Source: Leptospiraceae bacterium
Lineage (GTDB): Bacteria; Spirochaetota; Leptospiria; Leptospirales; Leptospiraceae
Direction: 5' to 3'
NCBI GenBank assembly: GCA_016708435.1
Contig: JADJFV010000003.1
Location: 94,501 to 158,500 of the forward strand
Length of the DNA: 64,000 nt
The position numbers were made by a program, and so were the translations under genes. Shown in pieces: positions 19,301-27,393 of the stretch (within the stretch, counting starts at the first letter, position 1; every line of letters starts with the position of its first letter). The notes under the pieces were generated by a model. The model had not been told where the DNA came from. It did not search any database and saw only the letters and a program-made list of their open reading frames with translations.

Positions 19301-19319
19301 TCACCACGCAGTAAGATAA
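16308..19319 (+). CDS. Midasin-like AAA+ ATPase with C-terminal vWA-like domain
   Basis: A 1003-residue protein. AAA+ module 1 has Walker A GDAGVGKN (residues 54-61), Walker B FVADEMN (119-125) and sensor 1 GTQNP. Module 2 (about 345-600) keeps the MoxR/dynein-like layout (HTSDILGALKPV, EWVDGPLTKGI) but its P-loop is replaced by EFGEEDDPN, so it probably does not hydrolyse ATP. A Gly/Asn-rich linker (about 640-700) leads to a vWA-like domain (about 800-1003) whose MIDAS DxSxS is degenerate (FLVSKAR). The layout resembles eukaryotic midasin and bacterial MoxR/vWA chaperone pairs fused in one chain. No clear Shine-Dalgarno precedes ATG 16308. Substrate unknown. Confidence 0.82.
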   Translation: MEFTKIAGIQVPVYKNANSSLIYPSNLVETDTTLKNLRNILYPVIENQPVLLVGDAGVGKNALIYYINAKRNHPTLRYSFNEDTLPEDLIGSYRLLMSGNGFEWINGPIVNAIASGYTFVADEMNLCSPNVIKRFATVYESNYIDIMEGDGSRIQAKEGFSFIGTQNPSEGFEGRKPLPFDITKNFSTVFVDPYPPDEILFILKKLYPELTESLLQICIRVTLATERKVLNNELGKGDLEKYHFNIRTLKKVCERLNAFNCNDKYVVYRELSNLYIEPFRKEEDKNSQLELIRTELQYSDKEISHSVKMFVEGNKLYCNDKSIHTEESISKRILSEIPVTEKILTFMEKVVTGIQLGENILIEFGEEDDPNFLMSLITNISGLRLSHVNLCKGIHTSDILGALKPVSQSKVEWVDGPLTKGIREGGTIVITALEAAGAELVEKLNMLTDDAKAITLPPESGETNPIHLKEDSRVYAFKMFRKTKSIPTISRAFRNRFTSVLFPSLEDEKSLKEILQFYLPDDTLSGLMTTFHTKIKTLSQKRVIGSGNLNPYLFGLSNLLKWKDHIVKYNAPETLVETVVRGAKISYINQISDPKERFDMERLIDTAVKSKSFPDDLYQKIEDKKKTFTDPVNLDRNPWWDPELHKREANTGKAPLKNSGSPLKKGIEINTPETGGNTKEGADAWYGKDTQGNMGQGEPAGGGGAWGYRTEELYKQFLAKRKILWNYSMAVSLKEFKEVFEKSLEEVEMNLESLFDPEVDITRIYQTQGKRVDTRKYISFKSGRGDSKVFDKTIIDKNEEKLKGVEIVFLVSKARRIFNFEYSVATLSAMLTSAYILNEHSVKFSIYTYSDRLNKKDHIDLICLKDKEDEYDMRKEEEMFNSLTRDWQGDSVYEFSLIEDCEKYFSSEADTRIIVIISDFRGQRGKTEIDREIDSWENKKLKEEVLKNTKKNYVFLAVGLGNRYIAENIFEHAVQITPDNFSNMPNLIGTELTKLIHVHHAVR

Positions 19320-19369
19320 GGGGAGGAATAAAGAAGATTAAAAAGAAATATAAAAACGGGAAAACCCAA

Positions 19370-19473
19370 TAAAAAAAAAAACCCGGGGGCCTAAGCGCCC
19401 CCCCTTATTTTGGCGCCCAAGGCCGGCCAAACAGGGGGTTGGGGGCGCAACCCCCCGGGCAGGGGGGGGCGTC
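19370..19473. other. Anomalous homopolymer- and GC-rich stretch upstream of smpB
   Basis: An A11 run is followed by about 90 bases of C and G runs (C7 at 19398-19404, G8 at 19462-19469) in an otherwise AT-rich sequence. No gene or terminator is convincing. It looks like low-quality consensus rather than native sequence; the last G run would by chance sit where the smpB ribosome site belongs. Confidence 0.6.
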
Positions 19474-19962
19474 ATGAAAACAAAAGAAAAAGAAGCAACA
19501 AAAGGATACAAAGAAATCGTAACGAATAAAAAGGCGCGATTTGATTACGAACTTCTAGAATTTTTAGAGGTTGGTATTGTATTGTCCGGCTCAGAAGTAA
19601 AAAGTCTTCGCGAGAAAAAAGCGAACCTCACAGACGCATTTGCGCAGGTAAAAAACGGAGAATTGATTTTGCAAAATTTTCATATCACACCTTATAAAAA
19701 TGGTGGCTATGCAAATCATCCCGAAGTGCGTCCTCGTAAACTTCTAGCGCACAAAAAAGAGATTATAAAACTAGAAAAACAAATTAAAGAAAAAGGTCTC
19801 GCGATCGTTGGAGTTAAGATTTACTTTAACGAAAAGCAATTTGTAAAAGTGCAAATAGCGACTGGCAAACCTAAAAAACTTTACGACAAAAGAGATTCTC
19901 TCCAAAAGAAAGAAGCCAAAATTGAAATTGACAGAGCCATGAAACAAAGGAACCGTTCTTGA
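19474..19962 (+). CDS. smpB: SsrA-binding protein
   Basis: Binds tmRNA and delivers it to stalled ribosomes in trans-translation. At 162 residues it has the family length. The core VTNKKARFDYELLEF, GSEVKSLRE and LTDAFAQV, and the basic C-terminal tail ending in KQRNRS that enters the decoding channel, are all present. The stop overlaps the TTG start of der in a TTGA arrangement, indicating translational coupling. The upstream 100 bases are anomalous, so its native ribosome site cannot be judged. No tmRNA gene was found in the window. Confidence 0.96.
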   Translation: MKTKEKEATKGYKEIVTNKKARFDYELLEFLEVGIVLSGSEVKSLREKKANLTDAFAQVKNGELILQNFHITPYKNGGYANHPEVRPRKLLAHKKEIIKLEKQIKEKGLAIVGVKIYFNEKQFVKVQIATGKPKKLYDKRDSLQKKEAKIEIDRAMKQRNRS

Positions 19963-21317
19963 AAAAATTACCCGTAGTATCTATCGTCGGAAGACAAAAT
20001 GTGGGTAAATCTACATTATTCAATTGCTTCGTTAAACAAAAATTAGCGATTACTTATGATTATCCGGGCGTTACCCGCGACGTGTTGAGTTATGAAATTG
20101 ATAGCGAGAATTTCATAAAACCATTTACTCTCTCAGACACGCCCGGTCTGGATTTAGAAAATATTAACGATCTAACATCTTCAATCATCGAAGTAAGTTT
20201 TAGTCATCTACTCAACTCAGACTTGATCATCTTCGTGATTGATAGAAATGAAATTGTAGAATATGACAGTAAACTAATAAAACTATTTTTGACAGACAAA
20301 AGATTTGTTTCTAAAAATATTATCTGTGTAATCAACAAGTCAGACAATCCTGATAATGATTTTGATTTGGAATATTTTTATCGAATGGGGCTACAAGAAG
20401 TTATCCCCATTTCCGCACTCGGTCGTAGAAATTTAAAGCTTCTTTTTGAAAAAATGAATTTTTACTTAGCCAAAGCAAGAATTGGCGAAAAGCAAAATAC
20501 GGATTTTAGTATTAGCATTGTTGGAAAACCAAATTCGGGTAAGTCTAGTTTTTTAAATTCCATTCTTGGATTTAATCGAGCGGTTGTAAGTGAGATTCCC
20601 GGAACGACACGCGACACAGTTCATAGCACTTTAAAATTTGAAGATAAGAATTTACTCATTGTAGATACTGCGGGGATTCGAAAAAACAGTAAGTCTTCAG
20701 AAGAGTTAGAATTTTATTCTTATAAAAGAACACTTCAATCCATCGAGGAATCTGACGTAATTGTTCATATCATTGATGCAACAAAGGGAATGGGCGAGTA
20801 TGATAAGAAGATATTCGCTATTATCCGCGAGAGTGGAAAGCCGGTGGTATTAGCTGTAAATAAATGGGATTTGATTAAAGACAAAGATGACAATACTTTC
20901 AGAGAATACAAGAAAGACTTAATATCAAGGTTTTATCCTACTTCTGCGATTCCTGTAATTAGTATAAGCGCCTTACAAAAACAACGGGTTCGAAAAGTTC
21001 TAGAAGAATGTGTAAAAGTTTACGAGAAGGTTAACACTAAAATACCTACATCCAAGATAAACCAGAAGCTCACTGAATGGATGTCTGAAGGTAAAATGGG
21101 GCTACAGGCAAAGAAGCCGCCCAAGATTTTATACGCAACGCAAGTTTCGACAACTCCATTCAAATTATTATTATTTGTAAACCATGTTGATTTATTTAAA
21201 AAACCACTCTTGAGTTTTATTAAGAGTAGAATCATTGAAGAATTTCAATTAAACGGTGTGCAAGTAGAATTAGAAATTAGATCAGACAGAAAAAAAGAAA
21301 AGGAATACCGTGAGTAA
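19959..21317 (+). CDS. der: Ribosome-associated GTPase Der (EngA)
   Basis: Double-GTPase needed for 50S subunit assembly. The 452 residues contain GTPase 1 (GRQNVGKST near residue 10, DTPG, NKSD), GTPase 2 (GKPNSGKSS near 188, DTAG, NKWD) and a C-terminal KH-like domain from about 360. The G3 motif of domain 1 reads LSDTPGLD. The start is TTG within TTGA, overlapping the smpB stop, with AAAGGA upstream. plsY begins directly after its stop, so smpB-der-plsY and the next gene form one operon. Confidence 0.97.
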   Translation: MKKLPVVSIVGRQNVGKSTLFNCFVKQKLAITYDYPGVTRDVLSYEIDSENFIKPFTLSDTPGLDLENINDLTSSIIEVSFSHLLNSDLIIFVIDRNEIVEYDSKLIKLFLTDKRFVSKNIICVINKSDNPDNDFDLEYFYRMGLQEVIPISALGRRNLKLLFEKMNFYLAKARIGEKQNTDFSISIVGKPNSGKSSFLNSILGFNRAVVSEIPGTTRDTVHSTLKFEDKNLLIVDTAGIRKNSKSSEELEFYSYKRTLQSIEESDVIVHIIDATKGMGEYDKKIFAIIRESGKPVVLAVNKWDLIKDKDDNTFREYKKDLISRFYPTSAIPVISISALQKQRVRKVLEECVKVYEKVNTKIPTSKINQKLTEWMSEGKMGLQAKKPPKILYATQVSTTPFKLLLFVNHVDLFKKPLLSFIKSRIIEEFQLNGVQVELEIRSDRKKEKEYRE

Positions 21318-21938
21318 ATGCTTTTTGTATATTTGACAATTTGTTTTTTCTTAGGTTCATTTCCAAGTGCGCATATCGTTTCTTCTATCCAGGGAGTGGA
21401 TATTAAGAAAACGGGAAGTGGAAACGCGGGAGCAACTAACGTTCTTAGATCAGTAGGTTGGAAGTCGGGGCTAATTGTCATGATCCTCGACATTGCGAAG
21501 GGAATTGCTCCCTTTTTTATTTATCCCTATTTTTCTGTTGGGGAAGCATTTTTGAGTCCGGAATGGATTCCCCTTCTAGGTGGTTTTGCTTCCATTCTAG
21601 GTCATATTTTTAATCCGTTTTTAAAATTCGATGGAGGGAAGGGCATTGCAACGTCGGTTGGAGTTTATCTTTATCTGCTTCCCATTCCTTGCATCTTGAG
21701 TGGACTGATTGGATTAGGAATTATTTACTGGAAACGAATTGCGTCTCTCGGCTCTATCCTTGGATTTTTCCTTTTGCCGATCATCTATGTAATTTATATG
21801 GGAAATTCTTTTTCTCCAAAGGTTTTATTGTTTGTTGTTGTAAATTTCTTTCTTGTCTTATACACACATCGACAAAATATAAAAAGAATTATTGACGGAA
21901 CAGAACTAAGTTTTAAAAATAAATCAAATGGCAATTGA
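21318..21938 (+). CDS. plsY: Acyl-phosphate glycerol-3-phosphate acyltransferase
   Basis: Integral membrane enzyme making lysophosphatidic acid from acyl-phosphate and glycerol-3-phosphate. The 206 residues show the three family motifs: GSFPSAHIVS near residue 13, GSGNAGATNVLR near 32 and KFDGGKGIATSVG near 104, among about five membrane helices. The ATG directly follows the der stop. The 3' end overlaps the next gene by 11 bases. The pairing with der and smpB is a gene order I associate with leptospires, from memory rather than a search. Confidence 0.96.
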   Translation: MLFVYLTICFFLGSFPSAHIVSSIQGVDIKKTGSGNAGATNVLRSVGWKSGLIVMILDIAKGIAPFFIYPYFSVGEAFLSPEWIPLLGGFASILGHIFNPFLKFDGGKGIATSVGVYLYLLPIPCILSGLIGLGIIYWKRIASLGSILGFFLLPIIYVIYMGNSFSPKVLLFVVVNFFLVLYTHRQNIKRIIDGTELSFKNKSNGN

Positions 21939-22560
21939 TACTTTATCCATCGTAAATAATGAACAACGAGTTTTTGCGCTGAAGCTATTCATCGAGGATC
22001 ACCCTTACTTTGAATTGCAAGATTTATATAAATGGCTCTACTATGGAGAGTTCGGCTATGAAGAGCATATCAGTTATTTAAAAAAAGAAAAAGGGCAACA
22101 AGAACTTCATAAGCTATTAGATGATATTAAGTATGAACAAAATATCGAAAATCTTTCTGATTTAGTTTGGAAACCAATGGGTCTTTCGCAGAGATTTGTC
22201 ATGGTGTTCGTGACTCAATACCACAAGCAACTTTGTCCTTTAAATCGACTTGTGAATTTAATTGAACGCTCTCCTGCGTTTCAAGGAACCCGGATGCATT
22301 TTAAATTGGATTGGAGTTTCGTAAAAGACTACGTTATCCGCACCCAAAGTCATCGAATTAGCAAGCAGGATTTTTATGGATTTGAGGATAGGATTAATTT
22401 CCACAGTTTACCGCTTGTTAGCTACACGAACGTTTTTATTGGAAAGAATCCAGAGAGGTATCGAGTTGTTCCACGAAAGCTTTTCTTCGATTTTTTTCCT
22501 GAATTTAATGATTCACATGACATACTTCCGACGAAAGCCGGCGATTCCTTAATTGACTGA
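21928..22560 (+). CDS. Conserved-looking hypothetical protein in the smpB-der-plsY operon
   Basis: A 210-residue soluble protein without a signal peptide or membrane segment. It is rich in aromatic residues (DLYKWLYYGEFGYEEH, RMHFKLDWSFVKDYV), predicted mostly helical in the first half with a more mixed second half. No family was recognised. It overlaps plsY by 11 bases, so it is translated from the same message; regulation with phospholipid synthesis is possible but unsupported. It is the last gene of the operon. Confidence 0.75.
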   Translation: MAIDTLSIVNNEQRVFALKLFIEDHPYFELQDLYKWLYYGEFGYEEHISYLKKEKGQQELHKLLDDIKYEQNIENLSDLVWKPMGLSQRFVMVFVTQYHKQLCPLNRLVNLIERSPAFQGTRMHFKLDWSFVKDYVIRTQSHRISKQDFYGFEDRINFHSLPLVSYTNVFIGKNPERYRVVPRKLFFDFFPEFNDSHDILPTKAGDSLID

Positions 22561-22667
22561 TTTTTTAAAAACAAATAAATTTTCCTTGTAATTATATATA
22601 CTCTAGAAAAACACTAAATTAGGTTTTCAGGGTTACCTGTATGCAAAAGAAGTCTAATTTATTTCGG

Positions 22668-23122
22668 ATGAAGTCCATGAATTTCATTTTTTTTTTATAA
22701 GATAGTTTTACTTTTTACGTTAATCGCAATGGCTCAGTGCACCAGTGTTGATATTAAATCCAAAGTGGAACCAACTGCGTCAGTGGAAAATTCAAGCGGT
22801 AAATCAAAGAAAGCCGCTGAGGAAGATTTAACGAAACAAGAAAAAAAGGCGATTCACAGCAAGCATGGTTCAAAGTTCAAAATTTTTTTTTTTCCCCTAT
22901 TTTTTTTTTTATGGTTTTTATTTTTTTTTTTTTGGAGAGGGTTTTTTTTTTTATCTCAACTATGTTTTCTGCGACTTCTTTTGATTAAATAAAAAAAACG
23001 GGCAGATGAAAATTTCTGAAATGATAGACCCAATAAAAGACATACGCTATAGATATGAAACTACAAACTTAAACGGAATCAGTTTTACATTCGGGATACT
23101 CGTGAGTAAACGCAAAGAATAA
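22668..23122 (+). pseudogene. Damaged lipoprotein gene
   Basis: Three pieces of one gene can be seen. The signal peptide starts at ATG 22668 or 22677 (22641 is also in frame) and reads into VLLFTLIAMAQC, a good lipobox, only if the T10 run at 22687-22696 is read as T9. A hydrophilic Lys/Ser/Glu-rich segment then runs to about 22880. From 23006 an open frame ends at TAA 23120-23122 with a beta-strand-like tail (RYRYETTNLNG, SFTFGILVS). Between 22883 and 22952 four T runs of 11-13 bases destroy any reading frame. Whether the cell has an intact gene cannot be decided here. Confidence 0.6.
22883..22952. other. Four long T runs, probable consensus artefact
   Basis: T11 at 22883-22893, T11 at 22900-22910, T13 at 22921-22933 and T11 at 22942-22952 lie within 70 bases, separated only by short strings such as CCCC and GGAGAGGG, in the middle of a lipoprotein gene. 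Confidence 0.65.
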
Positions 23123-23124
23123 AA

Positions 23125-23784
23125 TTAGGTATAAAGGTCTAGTGGTGGATTGTTCATTACCCGCCTGAGTATATCGCTTCTTGTTACGATTCCTACTAGA
23201 TGTTTTTTTTCTTTGTCAAGAATTGGAACCGAGCCCACTTTTTCTTCGAACATGATTCGAGCGATTTCTCTGATGGGAGTTTCTGGAAATGCAGAAAGAA
23301 CTTTAGTTTGCATAATATCTCTTACACGCTCTTGGTTGGTTTCAGTCAGAGAATTTCGAAGAGAATTGATTGTAAACTTTAACAAATCTCTCTCGGAAAG
23401 AATTCCCTGTAAGAAAGAACGTGAATCAATCACAGGCATATGTCTATATGGCTCTTTGTGAAATAGCGTTTCTACTTTAGCAAAAGAATCGTCAGGCGAA
23501 ATAGTCTGGACTTTTTTTGTCATGATATCACGTGCGTAGAAAATTTGTTTGCGCTCTTCTTTGGGAGAAGATTTTTCCTGTGCATAAATATCTGCTACAT
23601 CAATGTAGGCATCGGATGCGAAACCAGTTTTGGCATGTGTAATAACAATTGTATCCTCTGGATCACCGACCTCAATTGATTTGTCAGCGACTCCAGCTTG
23701 GAGTGCATTTATTCTTTTTATAGAATCTTGTTTGACCTTTGGAATATAAGGCTCTACTAAACCCTGCGTTACCCATATAAACAT
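23125..23784 (-). CDS. Protein with paired CBS domains
   Basis: A 219-residue cytoplasmic protein. The first 80 residues have no recognised domain. From about residue 85 there are two CBS motifs: ARDIMTKKVQTISPDD with HMPVID and GILSERDLLKF, then VRDIMQTKVLSAFPET with VGSVPILDKE and GIVTRSDILRR. Paired CBS modules bind adenine nucleotides and act as sensors, so a regulatory role is likely; there is no fused effector domain. An excellent ribosome site AGGAGG precedes the ATG. Its stop is two bases from the end of the damaged lipoprotein gene on the other strand. Confidence 0.9.
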   Translation of the reverse strand: MFIWVTQGLVEPYIPKVKQDSIKRINALQAGVADKSIEVGDPEDTIVITHAKTGFASDAYIDVADIYAQEKSSPKEERKQIFYARDIMTKKVQTISPDDSFAKVETLFHKEPYRHMPVIDSRSFLQGILSERDLLKFTINSLRNSLTETNQERVRDIMQTKVLSAFPETPIREIARIMFEEKVGSVPILDKEKKHLVGIVTRSDILRRVMNNPPLDLYT

Positions 23785-23910
23785 TGTTTTCCTCCTAATT
23801 GTTAGTTCGCATTCAATACTATTATCGTTCTAGTCTAAAAGATACCAAATGAATTTTTAATTCTTCATTTTAAGAATTCTCACACTTTAAAACATGGTAT
23901 TGTAATTGCT

Positions 23911-26900
23911 ATGAAAGATCTTTTATCTAAGTATGTAAAGAAGTTATCCGAAACTGATTTTGAATTAGCTTATAAAAAAAAGGGGCAGTTCAAATTTTAC
24001 GGCATTCCTGACTCGGCAGTATCTTTTCTTGCTTCTGCCATTTATTTATACCAAAATAAAAAATCTGCGATTGTCATTTCCGCTACTAATACCGACTCAG
24101 AGGCTTTGTTTAGAGAAGCTTTGAGTTTTTTACCTAAAGAAAATATCGCTTATTTTCCCGGACCTGAAGTAATTCCCTATGATTATGCAAGGTATTCTCG
24201 CGAATTAAAGATTGATAGAATCAATACTCTCGCTCGTATTCTAAGTGGAGAGCGGATTTTGCTATTTACCTCTGCGATTGGGTTTTTAAAAACTCTTCCT
24301 CCGGCTTCGATTCTAATGGGAAAATCTCTTAACTTAAAAACGGGAGACGAAATTGACCAGACAGATTTACTTCAATCTCTAGTAGCTTTGGGTTATGTTC
24401 GTGAAGAAATCTGTGAGGAATACGGAAAGTTTTCTGTAAAAGGTGGAGTCGTTGACGTTTACTCACCGTTATTCACAGATCCAGTTCGTCTCGACTTTTT
24501 TGGAGACACACTTGAGTCCATTAAATCCTTTGACTCTAGCACACAACGTTCTATTTCTGAGTTGGAAAAAGTTTCCTTGCTGCCCGTAGATGAATTTCTG
24601 CTTTCAAAGAAAGAATGGGAACATTATCAAAAAGAAATTGAACTGCGCGGCAAAGGATTAAAAAAGCCAGACATGGAGATTTCGCATCACACTGCTCTAG
24701 AAGAATTGATTCCAGTCGTTCACGAGCCACATGGTATACTAGATTATTTTAAAACTCCGCCTCTGATATTATTTCAAAGGCAAAATGAAGTAGTCGATAA
24801 AGTATTTCAAATTGAAAGAGAATACAAGTCTCTGTATGAAAAGCGCAAAACAGATATTATCTGCTTAGAGCCTGAAAAATTAATTTCTTTTCAAAACGAA
24901 TACACTGTATTAACCTCTAAAAAAGAAATTAGCTTTCATTTAATTCGTCCGAGTGAATTAAAAGACAATGAAGTAATTTTGCCAATCACAGAAACCGATT
25001 CATTCAAAGGGAAAATTCGTGACGTAAGAGAAAAAATGGAAGCAATGAAAGAAGACTCGATTTTACTTATCACATCTTCTTTTCATGCTCAGACAGAAAG
25101 ACTAAAAGGGCTTTTTGAAAAAGAAAATATTAAAATCTTAAACGAAGCTTCAGATGAGCCAGAAGTAGTTCAATTTCCTACAAGTCCGGGCGCATACCTA
25201 GTATTATCCGAGCTTAAGAATGGATTTATTTTGCCGGATGAAAAGATTCATATCTGGACTGAGAATGATATATTCGGACGAAGTTATAAACGTAAATCCA
25301 GATTTAAAAAAACTTCTTCTCGCGCGATACAGAGTTTTATTGATTTAAAAGAAGGAGATCATGTAGTTCATATCAATCATGGAATTGGTCGCTTTGTAAA
25401 AATCGAGAAAGTAACTGCTGATTCTAAGATTCGAGATTTCTTAAAATTAGAATATTCCGGAGGGGATACTCTCTTTGTGCCGCTCGATCAAATTTCTCTT
25501 GTGCAAAGATATGTAGGTGGCTCTGATAATCCAGTTCTAGATAGCCTCGGAAGAGGAACCTGGAAAAAGAAAAAGGAAAGAGCACAGGGAGTCATTGATG
25601 TTTTAGCGGAAGAATTACTTGTAATGTATTCGAATCGAATGAAATTACAGGGCTATAGTTTTCCTAAAGATACGATTTGGCAAGAAGAGTTTGAAGCAGA
25701 GTTTGAATACGAAGAAACTCCAGACCAACTCAGTGCTATAGAAGCAGTGAAGGCTGATATGGAGTCACCGCGACCAATGGATAGACTTGTCTGCGGAGAT
25801 GTTGGTTACGGCAAAACGGAAGTAGCCATTCGCGCCGCTTTTAAATCAGTGATGGCGGGTAAACAGGTGTTATTCATTGCTCCGACTACAATTCTTGCCT
25901 TACAGCACTACAATACTTTTAATCAGAGATTTGAAAATTATCCTGTAAAAATAGGAATGGTTTCACGCTTTCGTTCTCCAAAGGAAGTAAAGGAGTCTAT
26001 TGCTCAATTTACGAGCGGAGAATTGGATTTACTCATCGGGACTCATGCTCTTCTTTCAGGAACGATTAAACCTAAAAATCTAGGACTACTCATTATTGAC
26101 GAAGAGCAGCGATTCGGTGTTAACCACAAAGAAGCGATTAAAAAAATAAAAAATCTAGTCGATGTATTAACACTTAGTGCAACTCCCATTCCTAGAACAC
26201 TTCATATGTCTCTCACCGGCATACGCGACTTATCCATTATCGAGACACCTCCCAAGAATAGACAGAGCGTTGAAACTTTTGTTCTAGAAGACAACGAAGA
26301 AATTATGAAGCTCGCCATTGAAAAAGAATTAGAACGTGGTGGACAGGTTTTTTATTTGCACAATCGTGTTGAGACAATTGAAAACGAGGCAAAAGAAATT
26401 TCAAATCTTCTACCAGAAATTTCAATTGGAATTTTACACGGACAACTCGGGGAAGAAGAAGTGGAAGAAACCATTATGGATTTTAATAATCGAAAGTATG
26501 ATTTAATGGTGACTACTACAATTATAGAATCAGGAATCGATATGCCTAATGTAAATACAATGATCGTTCGTCGAGCGGATATGTTTGGTTTGTCGCAACT
26601 CTATCAGATTCGCGGAAGAGTTGGTAGAAGTGGAAGAAAAGCTCACGCTTATTTATTTTATCCCGCAAATAAATCAATGACCGAGCAAGCAGAGAAAAGG
26701 CTCAATACAATTTCCGAATACCAGGAATTAGGCGCTGGATTCAAAGTTGCGATGAGAGATTTGGAAATTAGGGGAGCAGGAAATTTACTCGGAACAGAGC
26801 AGAGTGGCTCTATTATGGAAATTGGATTTGATCTATATGTGCAGATGTTAAATGAAGCAGTGAGTAAACTCAAACAAGAAGAAATTGCAATTGAAGTGAG

Positions 26901-27336
26901 AACGGTTGTGAATCTCGCCTCTAGCTTTTACATTCCAGAAGATTATATTCCGGATACAAAGCAGAAGATTGAGTTCTACAAAAGATTTGAAGGTGCTTTG
27001 CATTTAGATGAGATGGATGAGATTGCAATTGAAATGGAAGACAGGTTTGGAAAATTTCCAGAAGTGGTGGATACATTTTTACAATTGGAAAAAATTCGTG
27101 TCCTAGGTTCTAGTCTTGGATTTGAATTTATAACGGAGGATGGGGGCGATATCAAGTTGAAATCCGGCCAGCATTTCAAAGGTGATCCCGCAAAGATCAT
27201 GAAATTAATTGTTGCCAAAGAAGGACTTTCCATTCAACCCAAAGAGCCTAGCATTTTAAGATTCAAACCGAAGAATAAAAATGAAAAGGCCAGGCTAAAA
27301 GAAATCATTGCTCTTTTGACCAAGATTTCGTCCTAA
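23911..27336 (+). CDS. mfd: Transcription-repair coupling factor
   Basis: Removes RNA polymerase stalled at lesions and recruits UvrA. The 1141 residues are full length: a UvrB-homologous N-terminus (FPGPEVIPYDY), the RNA polymerase-interacting domain (GDHVVHINHGIGRF, about 490-505), a RecG-like helicase with Walker A GDVGYGKTE near 629 and DEEQRFG near 729, the TRG region QIRGRVGRSGRKAHAY, and the C-terminal D7 domain. The ATG at 23911 has little visible ribosome site. It is followed by a lipoprotein gene 57 bases downstream and then uppP, all codirectional. Confidence 0.97.
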   Translation: MKDLLSKYVKKLSETDFELAYKKKGQFKFYGIPDSAVSFLASAIYLYQNKKSAIVISATNTDSEALFREALSFLPKENIAYFPGPEVIPYDYARYSRELKIDRINTLARILSGERILLFTSAIGFLKTLPPASILMGKSLNLKTGDEIDQTDLLQSLVALGYVREEICEEYGKFSVKGGVVDVYSPLFTDPVRLDFFGDTLESIKSFDSSTQRSISELEKVSLLPVDEFLLSKKEWEHYQKEIELRGKGLKKPDMEISHHTALEELIPVVHEPHGILDYFKTPPLILFQRQNEVVDKVFQIEREYKSLYEKRKTDIICLEPEKLISFQNEYTVLTSKKEISFHLIRPSELKDNEVILPITETDSFKGKIRDVREKMEAMKEDSILLITSSFHAQTERLKGLFEKENIKILNEASDEPEVVQFPTSPGAYLVLSELKNGFILPDEKIHIWTENDIFGRSYKRKSRFKKTSSRAIQSFIDLKEGDHVVHINHGIGRFVKIEKVTADSKIRDFLKLEYSGGDTLFVPLDQISLVQRYVGGSDNPVLDSLGRGTWKKKKERAQGVIDVLAEELLVMYSNRMKLQGYSFPKDTIWQEEFEAEFEYEETPDQLSAIEAVKADMESPRPMDRLVCGDVGYGKTEVAIRAAFKSVMAGKQVLFIAPTTILALQHYNTFNQRFENYPVKIGMVSRFRSPKEVKESIAQFTSGELDLLIGTHALLSGTIKPKNLGLLIIDEEQRFGVNHKEAIKKIKNLVDVLTLSATPIPRTLHMSLTGIRDLSIIETPPKNRQSVETFVLEDNEEIMKLAIEKELERGGQVFYLHNRVETIENEAKEISNLLPEISIGILHGQLGEEEVEETIMDFNNRKYDLMVTTTIIESGIDMPNVNTMIVRRADMFGLSQLYQIRGRVGRSGRKAHAYLFYPANKSMTEQAEKRLNTISEYQELGAGFKVAMRDLEIRGAGNLLGTEQSGSIMEIGFDLYVQMLNEAVSKLKQEEIAIEVRTVVNLASSFYIPEDYIPDTKQKIEFYKRFEGALHLDEMDEIAIEMEDRFGKFPEVVDTFLQLEKIRVLGSSLGFEFITEDGGDIKLKSGQHFKGDPAKIMKLIVAKEGLSIQPKEPSILRFKPKNKNEKARLKEIIALLTKISS

Positions 27337-27393
27337 AAAAAGGCTAGACGTGCCGATTTCGGAAAATAATTTGATTTTAACAAGGAACTTTAA

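Noticed and set aside
22729..22992. 88-codon frame starting inside the damaged lipoprotein gene
   Set aside because: Its second half is only poly-T-derived Phe/Leu, and its start lies inside the signal peptide of the true gene.
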